Shown: positions 1 to 7,991, counted from the stretch's first letter. The stretch: DNA of 64,000 bases from Nannocystis exedens (GCF_002343915.1 NZ_NETK01000001.1:4288001-4352000), one strand, 5' to 3'. Notes: a model not told the origin generated them from the letters alone. Translations and numbers: made by a program.

Positions 1-745
1 CACAGACCTCCTCGCCGGGGTTCGGGGATTGTTCCCCGAGGTGCAGCGTCGAGGCCGCGCCCAGCAGGCGCCAGGTGCCGTCGGGCATGCGTAGATACGC
101 CGGCCCGCCGGAGTCGCCGAAGCACGCGCCGTGGTCGGGGCCGACCATGATGATGTCGTTGTCGGCGAGCGAGACCTCGATGACGGTCTGCGTGGTGAAG
201 CGCTTCTGGCCGCCGCCGGTGGGGATCGGGTTGCCCTCCGGATCGAGCACCGCGCTGGTCGCCCCGAAGCCGGCGATCGTGACCTGCGAGTTCAGCAGCA
301 GATCGGTCTCGCAGCCCATGACGAGCGGCACCGTCGGCACCTCGGGGACCGGCTGCGCGAGCTTGCAGAACGCGAGGTCGTGGACCAGCCCGCCCGGATC
401 CCACTGCGGATGCGTGGCGCACTCCGTCACCGGCACCTTGCGCACCGGCGCGGCGACGTCCTCGCCGAACATCACGCTGCCCGGCACGGCCCACGACAGG
501 AGCGGGTCCATGCAGTGCGCCGCGAACACGACGACGCTCGGATGCACCAGAGATCCGGTGCAGAAGAACCCGTCGGTGTCGGCGTCGAGCATCGCCACCG
601 CGCTCGGGAAGTCGCACTCGCTCGCCGCGTCGCCGCCGAAGATCGGCTGCGGCGGCGGCGTCGCGTCCGCCAACTCGCCGGCGATCGCCGGGCCCGAGAC
701 CAGAGCCACGAGCCCGCAGACCGCCGCTGCCCCGAGTGTACGCAT
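1..745 (-). CDS. Trypsin-like serine protease (S1 family), C-terminus cut off by window edge
   Basis: Exported serine endopeptidase of the chymotrypsin fold; 248 codons are visible and the gene runs off the left edge. The protein starts MRTLGAAAVCGL with a Sec-type signal peptide ending near AIAGE. The mature part has the start IFGGD, the catalytic His in VVFAAHC, the Asp in VHDLAF and the Ser in ACFGDSGGP, so the full triad is present. Paired cysteines agree with a disulfide-bonded periplasmic or secreted enzyme. ATG was chosen because it opens the signal peptide directly. It is divergent from the barrel-protein gene at 806, with about 60 bp between the starts. The substrate cannot be told from sequence; secreted trypsins of predatory myxobacteria often act on prey protein, which is only inference here. 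Confidence 0.88.
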   Translation of the reverse strand, partial: MRTLGAAAVCGLVALVSGPAIAGELADATPPPQPIFGGDAASECDFPSAVAMLDADTDGFFCTGSLVHPSVVVFAAHCMDPLLSWAVPGSVMFGEDVAAPVRKVPVTECATHPQWDPGGLVHDLAFCKLAQPVPEVPTVPLVMGCETDLLLNSQVTIAGFGATSAVLDPEGNPIPTGGGQKRFTTQTVIEVSLADNDIIMVGPDHGACFGDSGGPAYLRMPDGTWRLLGAASTLHLGEQSPNPGEEVC

Positions 746-792
746 GGGCCCAGGCTCCCATCCTCGCCGGCCGCGTGCAAGCGTGAACCGGG

Positions 793-798
793 TATCAT
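793..798 (+). promoter_or_regulatory. -10-like TATCAT, 7 bp before GTG start
   Basis: TATCAT lies 7 bp upstream of the GTG at 806 and no Shine-Dalgarno is present. This fits a leaderless transcript starting at or next to the start codon. No clear -35 was found. Confidence 0.45.
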
Positions 799-805
799 CG
801 CGCGC

Positions 806-1927
806 GTGTACGCCCCCCTCCTCGCGCTCGGACTCGCGGCCGCAGCCCCCGAGTCGCTCACGAGCGCGACCTCGTCACCTCCGTCCACGCCCGCGATCTC
901 GTCACCCCTCGCAGTGACCGAACCCGCGAGCCCGTCACCCGCCCCCCGGACCGCGACCGCGACCTCGTCCTCAACTTCGTCGCCCGCCGCGGTCACTCCA
1001 TGCACGGCCGCGATCTCGTCAGTCGCGACCGCTTCCCCTCGCGCACTCACGACTCCCGCGACCGCGTCCCCCACCACCGTCGTCGAGCCCGCGACCTCTT
1101 CACCGCTGTCCGCGCCCGCGACCTCTTCACCCACCACAACCATCGAGCCCGCGACCTCGGCACCCACCACAACCACCGAGCCCGCGATCTCTTCACCTCC
1201 ATCCGCGACCCCGTCCCCCACCACAACCACCGAGCCCGCGACCTCTTCACCTCCATCCGCGACCCCGTCCCCCGCCGCAGTCACCGAGCCCGCGTCCACC
1301 ACCTCGGCAACCTTCGATTCCATCGAACCTCGGCCCGCGACCTCGCCGTCCCCCGACTCGCCGCCGCCCCCCACGACCACCGCCCCGCCGCCGCCTGCTC
1401 CCGCACGTCCGCGCTGGTGGGGTCCCGACCCGCGGCCCAAGGTCAGCGGCTACGGCGGCCCCGCCCTGCGCCTGTCCGGCCTCAACGGCGCCTTCGCGGC
1501 CTTCGTCGGCCTCGAGGGCGGCATCAACATCCTGCAGCGGCTCACCCTCGGCGCCTCGCTGCAATGGCTGCTCAACCCGGTCGACGCCGGCCCGTTCGCC
1601 CGCGGCGCTGCGACGCGGATCAACATGAACTACGGCGGCCTCGTGGTCGACGTCGCCTACGTCCGCGGCAAGCGGGTCGCGGGCACCCTCGGCGGCCTGC
1701 TCGGCGGCGGCGGCGGCTGCGTGCAGAACCCCGAGAACGGCCGCTGCGCCGACAAGACCGCCTTCTTCGTCGGCGAGCCGCGAGCCGGCCTCCGCGTCGT
1801 CCTCGCGCCGATCGTCCGCCTCCACCTCGCGCTCGGTTACCGCCTCGTCGCCGCCCGCACCTGGACGGGCCCCGCCAACCTCGGCGGACCGGTGGGCACG
1901 GTGATGCTCGAGTTCGGATGGTTCTGA
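806..1927 (+). CDS. Predicted outer-membrane beta-barrel protein with Thr/Ser/Pro repeat region
   Basis: A 373-residue exported protein. GTG start gives VYAPLLALGLAAAAPES, a signal peptide. Residues about 15-190 are a low-complexity Ala/Thr/Ser/Pro stretch in which EPATSSPPSATPSPTTT recurs; the DNA repeats with a 54-bp period. Residues about 200-373 alternate hydrophobic and polar residues with Gly/aromatic turns (GYGGPALRLSGL, LGASLQWLLN, RLHLALGYRLV) and end in FGWF, a terminal Phe typical of barrels assembled by the BAM machinery. No enzyme motif was seen. The TATCAT just upstream supports the GTG start. The stop codon is followed at once by a 14-bp-unit array. Confidence 0.7.
   Translation: MYAPLLALGLAAAAPESLTSATSSPPSTPAISSPLAVTEPASPSPAPRTATATSSSTSSPAAVTPCTAAISSVATASPRALTTPATASPTTVVEPATSSPLSAPATSSPTTTIEPATSAPTTTTEPAISSPPSATPSPTTTTEPATSSPPSATPSPAAVTEPASTTSATFDSIEPRPATSPSPDSPPPPTTTAPPPPAPARPRWWGPDPRPKVSGYGGPALRLSGLNGAFAAFVGLEGGINILQRLTLGASLQWLLNPVDAGPFARGAATRINMNYGGLVVDVAYVRGKRVAGTLGGLLGGGGGCVQNPENGRCADKTAFFVGEPRAGLRVVLAPIVRLHLALGYRLVAARTWTGPANLGGPVGTVMLEFGWF
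1080..1275 (+). repeat. 54-bp tandem repeats inside coding sequence
   Basis: Near-identical blocks containing accaccgagcccgcg recur exactly 54 bp apart (1172 and 1226). They encode 18-residue Ser/Thr/Pro repeats, so copy-number change would keep the frame. Further diverged blocks lie on both sides. Confidence 0.75.
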
Positions 1928-1930
1928 GAA

Positions 1931-1962
1931 CATGCCCTTCAAGACATGTTCTTAAAACCATG
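1931..1962. repeat. 14-bp-unit array, two units
   Basis: Two units at 1931 and 1945 followed by CATG at 1959. The span agaacatg...catgttct (1927-1952) is a perfect 8-bp inverted repeat that begins on the last base of the stop codon at 1925-1927. Confidence 0.75.
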
Positions 1963-2028
1963 AACGACCGCCGGCGCGACCGGCGGCCGCTCGTCCGGGT
2001 CGCCCGCCTGCGCGGGCACGTCGGTCAG

Positions 2029-3867
2029 TCAAGCGCTCGGCTGGCTGGCGTACAGCGCCCGCGCGGCGGCCCGCTGCACCTCGCCGCCGACGGACCGCGG
2101 CAGGGCGCCCACCGGCACCTGGACCAGCGCGGCGACGCGGAGCCCGAGGGCGGTCTGGATCCGCCGGCGCAGCGTGGCGGCCATCGTGTTCAACACCGCC
2201 CGGTCGACCGGCCGACCCTCCGCCACGACGACCAGCTCGTCGCTGAGCTTGCCCGGTCGCGCCAGCGCGACCACCCTGCCGGCGCAGATCCCCGGCACCC
2301 GCGCCGCCTCGCGCTCGATCGGCTGCGGATCGTAGCTGCACCCCTGCACCACGATCGCGTCGTCGACCGAGCCGGGCGCGACCGCGGCGAGCTCGCCCCG
2401 CGGAGCTCGGGCGAGCTCGTCGTCGGCGAGAGAACACGTCGCATTGGACATGTCCTTCACGACATATTGAAGCGGCTCGCCGAGCTTCGTCCGCCGATCG
2501 ATCGCCTCCTGTCCTGCTCGCTCGGCCCTGTTCGTCGACCCGTCACGCAGCCCGCCCTGTCGGCCGAGCATCGCTTCGGGCGCGCGCGTCGCCCGATCTC
2601 CCGGCACGTCGATCCCTCGCTGCTCGCTGGGCCCATCGACCACCGCCGCGGCCGCGCTCGCCGAGCCGTCGCGTTGCACGTCCTGGCCGCGACGCCCGCT
2701 CGATCGAGCGAGCATCGCCGCGGCCGAGCTCGTGGCGCTGTCGGGCAGCACGCCCTGACCGCGCTGCCCGCTTGATCGGCCGACCCCGTCCGTCGACCCA
2801 CCGAGCACCGCGTCCTGTCCGCGCGGCCCGCTGGACCGTCCGAGCGCCGCCGGTTCGCTCGCGCTCGACGAAGCCCTGCTCGCCACGTCCTGTTCGCTCC
2901 GTTCCATCCGCGCCTCCTGAATCGAACCTTGCGCCGGAGCACCGGCCGCGACCGCCCGCACGGCGGCCACCTTCTCGCCGTCGATCCCCGCGACCTGCAC
3001 GCGCGACGGCTTCACGCGCCCCTCGACCTGGGCCAGCGTCGCCGGCTCGGCGATGGCGACCGTCACCGCGAGCTCCTCGACCAGCCGCAGCCAGCGGGGC
3101 GCATCGAGCGGAGCGAGGCGAGCGATCGCAAACGGCACCCGGCGGCGCAGCGGCGCCAGCACGCCCGCGATCAGGCACCGGTCGAGACCGGCGCAGGCGA
3201 GCACCTTGTCGCCCGCCTCGGCCGACCGCGTCTCCGCGAGCGCCGCGTCGGCGGCGGCGACCAGCGACGCGTGCGTGTAGCGGGTCGCTTGCCACGTCCC
3301 CGCGCGGTCCATCGTGCAGACGAGGAGCGCCAGGTCGTCTCCTTTAAAATTCGCCGCGTTGGCCAGGAACACCGGGCCCAGCGGGTGCTCGCCGAGGTCG
3401 TCGATCATCTGCTCGCGCAGCTCGCCGAGCGGCGGCACCGCCCCGGACGTCGACGGCCGGATCAGCCGCTGCGCCTCGCTCGCGCGCACGATCTGCATCG
3501 CCGTCGCGCGCCACACCTCCACCGCGCGGCTGGACGGATCGGGCAGCACCACCGGCACCACGCCCGCGCGCAGCGCCCCGAGTGTCGCCACGACCATGTA
3601 CTCCGGGTCAGGTGCCGCGATCGCCACCCGCTCGCCGCGCCGGACCCCGCGCGACACCAGCCGGGCCGCGAAGCCCTCGACCGCCACCATCAGCTCGCCG
3701 AAGCTGCGCGTCCGCGTCGCGCCGTCGTCACCGACGGTCACGAGCCCGGGGAGAGGACAGCCGCGGAGCGCCACCAGCGAATGGACCAGGGTCGACACGC
3801 CCCACTTTAGCGGCATGAGGGGCCGACTTGGATGACGAGGTCGCGCAGGCAAAGCGGCGATCGACAT
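2029..3867 (-). CDS. Degenerate fatty-acyl-AMP ligase-like protein with repeat insertion
   Basis: A 612-residue protein with both ends of the acyl-CoA/acyl-AMP ligase fold. The N-terminal part (TLVHSLVAL, RSFGELM, GERVAIAAPDPEYMVVATLGALRAGVVPVVLPDP) matches the start of FAAL-type enzymes. The C-terminal part (ELVVVAEGRP, ALGLRVAALVQVPVGALPR) matches their C-terminal domain. The usual P-loop TSGSTGxPK is replaced by CTMDRAGTWQA. The catalytic Lys region near LPRSVGGEVQR has Glu where the family has Lys. The central A-domain core is missing and is replaced by imperfect 21-24-residue repeats (RSSGRRGQDV-like). It probably cannot adenylate. It may be a decaying gene or a repurposed fold. The first Met is at 3867; an internal Met at 3816 (MPLKWGVSTL) is an equally good start. 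Confidence 0.6.
   Translation of the reverse strand: MSIAALPARPRHPSRPLMPLKWGVSTLVHSLVALRGCPLPGLVTVGDDGATRTRSFGELMVAVEGFAARLVSRGVRRGERVAIAAPDPEYMVVATLGALRAGVVPVVLPDPSSRAVEVWRATAMQIVRASEAQRLIRPSTSGAVPPLGELREQMIDDLGEHPLGPVFLANAANFKGDDLALLVCTMDRAGTWQATRYTHASLVAAADAALAETRSAEAGDKVLACAGLDRCLIAGVLAPLRRRVPFAIARLAPLDAPRWLRLVEELAVTVAIAEPATLAQVEGRVKPSRVQVAGIDGEKVAAVRAVAAGAPAQGSIQEARMERSEQDVASRASSSASEPAALGRSSGPRGQDAVLGGSTDGVGRSSGQRGQGVLPDSATSSAAAMLARSSGRRGQDVQRDGSASAAAAVVDGPSEQRGIDVPGDRATRAPEAMLGRQGGLRDGSTNRAERAGQEAIDRRTKLGEPLQYVVKDMSNATCSLADDELARAPRGELAAVAPGSVDDAIVVQGCSYDPQPIEREAARVPGICAGRVVALARPGKLSDELVVVAEGRPVDRAVLNTMAATLRRRIQTALGLRVAALVQVPVGALPRSVGGEVQRAAARALYASQPSA
2449..2466. repeat. 14-bp unit within coding sequence
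   Basis: Unit catgtccttcacga followed by CATA. The neighbouring ggacatgtcc (2446-2455) is a perfect 10-bp palindrome. It is translated as YVVKDMSNA at the point where the repeat insert of the ligase-like protein ends. Confidence 0.6.
2480..2930 (-). repeat. Tandem repeats of about 63-72 bp inside the ligase-like gene
   Basis: At least four imperfect copies of a block encoding (G/A)RSSGxRGQ(D/G)V followed by an Asp/Gly/Ser/Ala-rich spacer. They occupy the place where the adenylation core should be. Confidence 0.65.
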
Positions 3868-3929
3868 GGAGCCGCGCCGGCTCGGTCTCCCGACGAAGAA
3901 CTGCGCGCTCCGCCCGTCACGCTGATCGT

Positions 3930-4830
3930 TTGAGGTCCGTGCTGCTGTTGACGCAGGCGCCGGACCCGCCGCCCGACGACGGCGACGACGTCGTCGCCTC
4001 GACCCGCGCCGCCGTGGCCGCGGACTTTACCCCCCTGCACCCGCCCGACGCCGACCACCGCGGCGACCTGCTGGGCCCCGATCGCCGCGCTGGCGACGCG
4101 CCGCGTCCGCGAGCCTGCCGTGTGAATCGGCACCATCCCCGAACCTGCCACCTATCGCGCCGTGTATGCCGCCCTGCGTGACCGCGGCGTCGACCTCGTC
4201 AACGATCCCGACCGACACCTGCAGGGAATGGAGTTCGACCGCGCCTCCCCGCGGCTCGAGGGCCTCACGCCGACCAGCGTCGTCGTCACCGATCTCGCTG
4301 ACGTCGAGTCCGCGGCCCCGGTCGTCGGCCTGCCGGCGTTCGTCAAGGGCGCCGTCCTCTCGCGCAAGCACCTCGGCTGGCGTCACTGCGTCGCTACGAC
4401 GATCCCCGAGCTGCGCGAACGCGTGGCCGCCGTGCTGCGCAGCCCGTTTCACTCGCGCGGCCGGGCCATCGTGCGGACCCTCGCCCCGCTCCGTCATCAC
4501 CGCGTCGCCGCCACCGACGTGCCGATCGCCCGCGAGTACCGCGTCTTCCTCCACCGCGGTGAACCGCTGGCTCACGGCTACTACTGGCCGTACTTCCACG
4601 ACTTCGTGGCCCTGTCGCCGGCAGAGGAGGCCGAGGTCCTGGCCCTGGCCCGCCGCGCCGCCGCCCGCCTCGACGCCCCGCTGCTGTCCCTCGACATCGC
4701 CCAGCTCGAGTCCGGCGCGTGGATCGTCATCGAACCCGGCGTTTCGCAATTCTCCGGCCTGAGCTTCATCGCCCCGCGCCCGCTGTGGCGCCGCCTCGCC
4801 GAGCGACTGGCCCTCGCGCCAGGTTCTTAA
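3930..4830 (+). pseudogene. ATP-grasp family protein, broken by a frameshift and stop near 4090-4125
   Basis: The C-terminal part, open from 4162 (MYAALRDRGVDLVNDP...), looks like an ATP-grasp protein: IVRTLAPL, REYRVFLHRGEPLAHGYYWPYF, LSLDIAQLESGAWIVIEPG, with acidic metal-ligand candidates in the last segment. The matching N-terminal part lies in another frame, from a TTG at 3930: RSVLLLTQAPDPPPDDGDDVV..., running to about 4090. Reading back from 4162 gives IGTIPEPATYRAVYAALRDRG preceded by an in-frame TGA. A shift plus a CGA-to-TGA change would explain both breaks. The alternatives are a sequencing error or a shortened but expressed 222-residue protein. It converges with phzF. Confidence 0.6.
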
Positions 4831-4876
4831 CCAAGGGTCGGCTCAGCCCGCTGCTCGGCTGCTCATGAAGTTTGCA

Positions 4877-4894
4877 GGCGAAAAAATTTTCGCC
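4877..4894. other. A/T-rich inverted repeat
   Basis: ggcgaaaaaattttcgcc has arms GGCGAAAA and TTTTCGCC around a 2-bp centre. It is strikingly A/T-rich for this genome and lies between convergent genes. It may be a protein-binding site or part of a terminator. Confidence 0.45.
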
Positions 4895-4944
4895 CACTCT
4901 CTCGCCGCGAGTAGCCGAATTTTTGCGCCGCCCCGCTGAATAGA

Positions 4945-4986
4945 TCTGTCTTTCAACCCATGTCTAGACCGACAGGTCTTTCGGGC
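4945..4986. repeat. 14-bp-unit array, three units
   Basis: Units begin at 4945 (tctg), 4959 (catg) and 4973 (cagg) and continue into cagc at 4987, all exactly 14 bp apart. The array covers the 3' end of the PhzF gene, including its stop codon. Confidence 0.6.
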
Positions 4987-5800
4987 CAGCATCATCCCCG
5001 AGATAAAACGTCCCCGACTTGACCAGCACCGCGCGACCGGTGAGAAGCACTCGCTCGCCCGCGAGTTCGCACCTCAACTCTCCCCCGCGCCGGGACACCT
5101 GGCGGGCGCGAAGCGTCGACTTCCCGAGGCGGGCGCCCCACAGCGGGGCCAGTGTGCAGTGGGCCGAGCCGGTCACCGGGTCTTCGGGGATCCCCTGCGC
5201 CGGGGCGAAGAAGCGCGACACGAAGTCGACATCCGCGTCGGGTTCGCCGCCCGGCGCCGTGGCGCTCACCGCGAATACACCGGGCAGCCGGCTCAGCGCC
5301 GTCAGGTCGGGCTGCAGCGCGCGGACCTCCGCCGCCTGATGGAACACCGCGACCAGGTCGCGCGCGACCAGCACCTCCGCGGGTCGCCGGCCGAGCGCCG
5401 CGACCAGCGCCTCGGACATGTCCCCGGGGACAGGCGGGCGCGACGGCAGGTCGAGCGTGAAGTCGTCGCCCTCGCGGGCGACCTCGAGCGGCCCGGACAG
5501 GGTCCAGAAGCGCAGGCGGCTCGGCGCGCCGGCGCGCAGGCGCGAGTGGACGAACGCGGCGGCGAGGGTGGCATGTCCGCAGAGATCGACCTCGACCTCC
5601 GGGGTGAACCAGCGCAGGTCGAAGTCGTCCGTGCCGGGGCGCGGCACGTAGAAGGCGGTCTCGGGCAGCGCGTTCTCGGCCGCGATCTGCTGCATCGTCG
5701 CGTCGGGCAGCCACGCCCGCAGAGGGCACACCGCGGCCGGATTGCCGGCGAAGCGGCGGTCGGTGAAGGCATCGACGTGGAAGCAGGCGATCTCGGTCAC
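4964..5800 (-). CDS. PhzF-family isomerase/epimerase-like protein
   Basis: A 278-residue, full-length member of the PhzF (diaminopimelate-epimerase fold) family. The N-terminal half has FHVDAFTDRRFAGNPAAVCPL, the catalytic Glu in ENALPETAF and the CGHAT motif. The C-terminal half has RFFAPAQGIPEDPVTGSAHC. Family members isomerise small acids; the substrate here is unknown and no phenazine genes are nearby. The GTG start (VTEIACFHVD) was chosen because it matches the family N-terminus. It also sits 7 bp after TAGATT with ATGACG 17 bp further up, a leaderless promoter arrangement. A 14-bp unit at 5417 lies inside the gene (PVPGDMSEA). Confidence 0.88.
   Translation of the reverse strand: MTEIACFHVDAFTDRRFAGNPAAVCPLRAWLPDATMQQIAAENALPETAFYVPRPGTDDFDLRWFTPEVEVDLCGHATLAAAFVHSRLRAGAPSRLRFWTLSGPLEVAREGDDFTLDLPSRPPVPGDMSEALVAALGRRPAEVLVARDLVAVFHQAAEVRALQPDLTALSRLPGVFAVSATAPGGEPDADVDFVSRFFAPAQGIPEDPVTGSAHCTLAPLWGARLGKSTLRARQVSRRGGELRCELAGERVLLTGRAVLVKSGTFYLGDDAGPKDLSV
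5417..5434. repeat. 14-bp unit within phzF
   Basis: catgtccccgggga followed by cagg. tgtcc and ggaca pair around the loop ccgg. Confidence 0.6.
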
Positions 5801-5807
5801 GCGGGGC

Positions 5808-5836
5808 AATCTACCCGAGCGCCGGCGGACCGTCAT
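5808..5836 (-). promoter_or_regulatory. Putative leaderless promoter of the PhzF gene
   Basis: Read on the minus strand: -35-like ATGACG (5831-5836), 17-bp spacer, -10-like TAGATT (5808-5813), then 7 bp to the GTG start. No Shine-Dalgarno lies between. Confidence 0.5.
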
Positions 5837-5845
5837 ACTGAGGTC

Positions 5846-6133
5846 GTGGACTCCCGTTCGCCCATGCGGATCGCCGTCGAGTCGCTCGCCGAGGCCCGCG
5901 TCGCCGCCGGCAACGGCGACCTCGCGCGCGCCCTCGACCTCGTCGAGGACGGCCTCGCGGCTCTCGGGCCGCACTACCAGCGCTCCGGCCTGATCGACGA
6001 CTCGGGCCTCAAGCTCACCCTCGCGGCCGCGCGCCGGCGCCAGGGCGACGCCGCCGGCGCGTTCGCGGCGATGGAGCGCGTCCTGGAGGATCGGATCGCC
6101 GCGTACGAAGGGCGCAGCGGGGACGCCTCCTGA
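5846..6133 (+). CDS. Small protein, possible TPR-like helices, function unknown
   Basis: About 95 residues if GTG is used (VDSRSPMRIAVESL), 89 if the ATG at 5864 is used. The sequence is Ala-rich and helical (ESLAEARVAAGNGDLARALDLVEDGLAAL, then GAFAAMERVLEDRIAAYEG), which suggests a pair of helix-turn-helix hairpins of the TPR kind. It has no signal peptide. It is divergent from phzF and directly followed by a small membrane-protein gene. The near-match CATACT lies 6 bp before the GTG. No specific family is recognised. Confidence 0.55.
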   Translation: MDSRSPMRIAVESLAEARVAAGNGDLARALDLVEDGLAALGPHYQRSGLIDDSGLKLTLAAARRRQGDAAGAFAAMERVLEDRIAAYEGRSGDAS

Positions 6134-6168
6134 TCGCCGCGCCGCCGCGGATGTGCTCTCATCGCCGC

Positions 6169-6495
6169 ATGTCCGCCGACTCGTCGCCGCCCGGGAAGCG
6201 CTCGCGCCTGTCCATCGCGTCCGCCGTGCTCGCGGTGATCCCCCTGCTCGCGCTCGGCCTGCGGCTCCTCGTCGACCCCTTCGTCCGCGGCACCGGCCTC
6301 GCCGCCGACATCGCCTCGTCGCTGCTCGAGCTCAGCCTCCTGTGCGTGCCGCTCGCGCTGCCCATGGGGCTGGCCGCGAGCTGGCGCCACAGGAGCGGCC
6401 CGACCCGCCCGGGCGTGGCCCTCGCGCTGCTCGGCACGCTGCTCTCGGGCGCCGAGCTGCTGCTGCTGATCTTCATCGCCAACGCGCAGTTCTGA
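6169..6495 (+). CDS. Small membrane protein, three predicted TM helices
   Basis: A 108-residue protein beginning MSADSSPPGKRSRLSIASAV. Hydrophobic segments lie at about residues 15-34, 45-65 and 80-105, separated by a short loop with SWRHRSGPTRPG. The positive N-terminus suggests a cytoplasmic N-end. It starts 35 bp after the preceding small gene and may be co-transcribed. No family is recognised. Confidence 0.55.
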   Translation: MSADSSPPGKRSRLSIASAVLAVIPLLALGLRLLVDPFVRGTGLAADIASSLLELSLLCVPLALPMGLAASWRHRSGPTRPGVALALLGTLLSGAELLLLIFIANAQF

Positions 6496-6517
6496 CGGGA
6501 CCGCATGCACGGCTGAA

Positions 6518-6535
6518 CCTGTCTCTCCGGACAGT
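6518..6535. repeat. 14-bp unit after the membrane-protein gene
   Basis: cctgtctctccgga followed by cagtg. ctgtc and gacag form a 5-bp stem, 23 bp after the stop codon. Confidence 0.6.
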
Positions 6536-6711
6536 GCTCGCCTGGCGCGCCGCGGAGCGCTCGCGTCGACCTCGTCCGACGCGCGCCTCTCGGCGCGCGT
6601 CGAACATCCGCGCCGCCGCGGAAGCGCTCTCATCACCGCCTCGGCTTCGTCCGGCGGACCTCTCCCCTTCGGCGCCGCCGCCCGCCGGCACGATTCAGCG
6701 AGCAAAAAATC

Positions 6712-6933
6712 TCAGCGCGCCTCGAAGCACTCGCGCCCGGCGGCGCAGCGCTCGGGCACGCTGAGGTCGCCGTCCGGCCCCGTCACGAACTGCGTGCGCA
6801 GGCAGTGATAATGACTCGAGCGGCTGGTGCTGAACGCGTCGGGTGTGTCGCGCCCGTACACGTGCATCGCTTTCGTCCGCAGGTGGCGGCAGACCGGTTG
6901 CTCGGGGTCGACGACGCGCAGAAAAGTCGGCAT
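6712..6933 (-). CDS. Small Cys-containing hypothetical protein
   Basis: A 73-residue protein, MPTFLRVVDPEQPVCRHLRTKAMHVYGRD..., with four cysteines (VCRHL, YHCLR, ERCAAGRECFE) and several histidines. The spacing could hold a metal or two disulfides. It has no signal peptide. It starts 17 bp after the stop of the molybdenum-hydroxylase FAD subunit gene, so it may be the last gene of that operon. No family is recognised; an electron-transfer or cofactor-insertion accessory role is only a guess from position. Confidence 0.55.
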   Translation of the reverse strand: MPTFLRVVDPEQPVCRHLRTKAMHVYGRDTPDAFSTSRSSHYHCLRTQFVTGPDGDLSVPERCAAGRECFEAR

Positions 6934-6950
6934 GGCGGGCTCGCTTTCTC

Positions 6951-7952
6951 TCACTCCGGGAGCGGCACGCCGGCGACGCGGTGCAGCACCTCGCGGAGCA
7001 GCCCCTGGGCCAGCGGGATCTTGTAGGCGTTGTCGCGCAGCGGCTTCGCCCCGGCGAGGGCGGCCTTGGCCGCCTCGGCGAACAGCGCCTCGCTCGGCGG
7101 CTTGCCCTCGAGCACGGCCTCGGCCTCGCGGCTGCGCCAGGGGATCGGCGCCACGTGGCCGAGGACCACGCGGACGTCGGTCATCACACCTGACTGGAGG
7201 GACAGCTTCACGGCGGCCTCGGCGAGCGGCCAGTCGTGCGACTGCTTCTCCTTGACCGCCGCGTAGCCGGATCGCTGCTCCGCCGCCGGCTTCGGCAGGA
7301 TCGCCCGCACCAGCACCTCGCCCGGCTGTAGCGCGTGCTCGCGCTTCGCGTCCTGCTTCGGCGTCACGAACAGCTCGGCGATCGGCAGCGTGCGCGGCTC
7401 GGGCCCGCGGATCTCCACCTGCGCGTCGAGGGCCGTCAGCGCGCACGCCAGCGTCGACGGATGGACGATGAAGCTCGGTCCGCCGCCGAGGATCGCGTGG
7501 AACTTGTTCTCGCCGCCGACCGCGAGGCACGCCGTGCCGCCCTTCTTCAAACACACCAGGTCGGCGTGGCGGAAGTACCAGCAGCGCGGCCGCTGCAGCA
7601 GGTTGCCGCCGAGCGTCGCGGCGTTGCGGATCGTCGGCGTCGCCGCCGAGCCGGCCGCCTGGCGCAGCGCCGCGTGGGCCTCGCCGAAGCCCTCGTGGGC
7701 CGCCAGCTGCGCCAAGGTCACCAGCGCGCCGATCTGCACGCCCTCGCCCTCGGGCCCGAGCGCGCGCATCGTCGCCTCGGCGTCGCCCAGCCAGCGCAGC
7801 TCGATCAGTCGGGCCGGCGCCTCGAGCCCCTCCTTCATGCGGTCGATGAGGTCGATCCCGCCCGCCCGCAGCGCGCTGTCCTGCGAGCTCGCGCGCGCCA
7901 GCTCGGCGGCCTCGGCCAGGGTCTTGGGGCGGCTCAGCACGAACGGTTGCAT
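6951..7952 (-). CDS. Xanthine-dehydrogenase-family FAD-binding subunit
   Basis: The medium, FAD-binding subunit of a three-subunit molybdenum hydroxylase, passing electrons from the Fe-S subunit to the acceptor. It has 333 residues, a usual length. It begins MQPFVLSRPKTLAEAAELA and shows LRAGGIDLIDRM (pyrophosphate-binding region), GALVTLAQLAAH, and the FAD motif ATPTIRNAATLGGNLLQRPRCWYFR, followed by a C-terminal CO-dehydrogenase-flavoprotein-like domain. The segment CWYFRHADLVCLKKGGTACLAVGGENKFHAI, split here only by eye, resembles 4-hydroxybenzoyl-CoA-reductase-type insertions and contains Cys residues that might hold an extra cluster. GGAAAG upstream serves as the ribosome site. The start codon is the first base triplet of a 14-bp-unit array. 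Confidence 0.88.
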   Translation of the reverse strand: MQPFVLSRPKTLAEAAELARASSQDSALRAGGIDLIDRMKEGLEAPARLIELRWLGDAEATMRALGPEGEGVQIGALVTLAQLAAHEGFGEAHAALRQAAGSAATPTIRNAATLGGNLLQRPRCWYFRHADLVCLKKGGTACLAVGGENKFHAILGGGPSFIVHPSTLACALTALDAQVEIRGPEPRTLPIAELFVTPKQDAKREHALQPGEVLVRAILPKPAAEQRSGYAAVKEKQSHDWPLAEAAVKLSLQSGVMTDVRVVLGHVAPIPWRSREAEAVLEGKPPSEALFAEAAKAALAGAKPLRDNAYKIPLAQGLLREVLHRVAGVPLPE

Positions 7953-7991
7953 GGTCTTTCCGTCATGGTCGAGAAAACATGTCCCGAAGGT
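7950..7991. repeat. 14-bp-unit array overlapping a start codon, three units
   Basis: Units begin at 7950, 7964 and 7978, each with CATG. The first CAT is the reverse complement of the ATG start of the FAD-subunit gene, so the whole leader between two operon genes is made of these units. Confidence 0.7.

Noticed and set aside
131..1927. One long plus-strand frame across the protease gene and the barrel-protein gene
   Set aside because: Its first 220 codons are antisense to a complete trypsin-like gene and are Arg/His-rich; the real start is the GTG at 806 with signal peptide and -10-like element.
4964..5800. Phenazine biosynthesis cluster around the PhzF gene
   Set aside because: No other phz-type genes are nearby. 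PhzF-fold proteins are widespread with other substrates.
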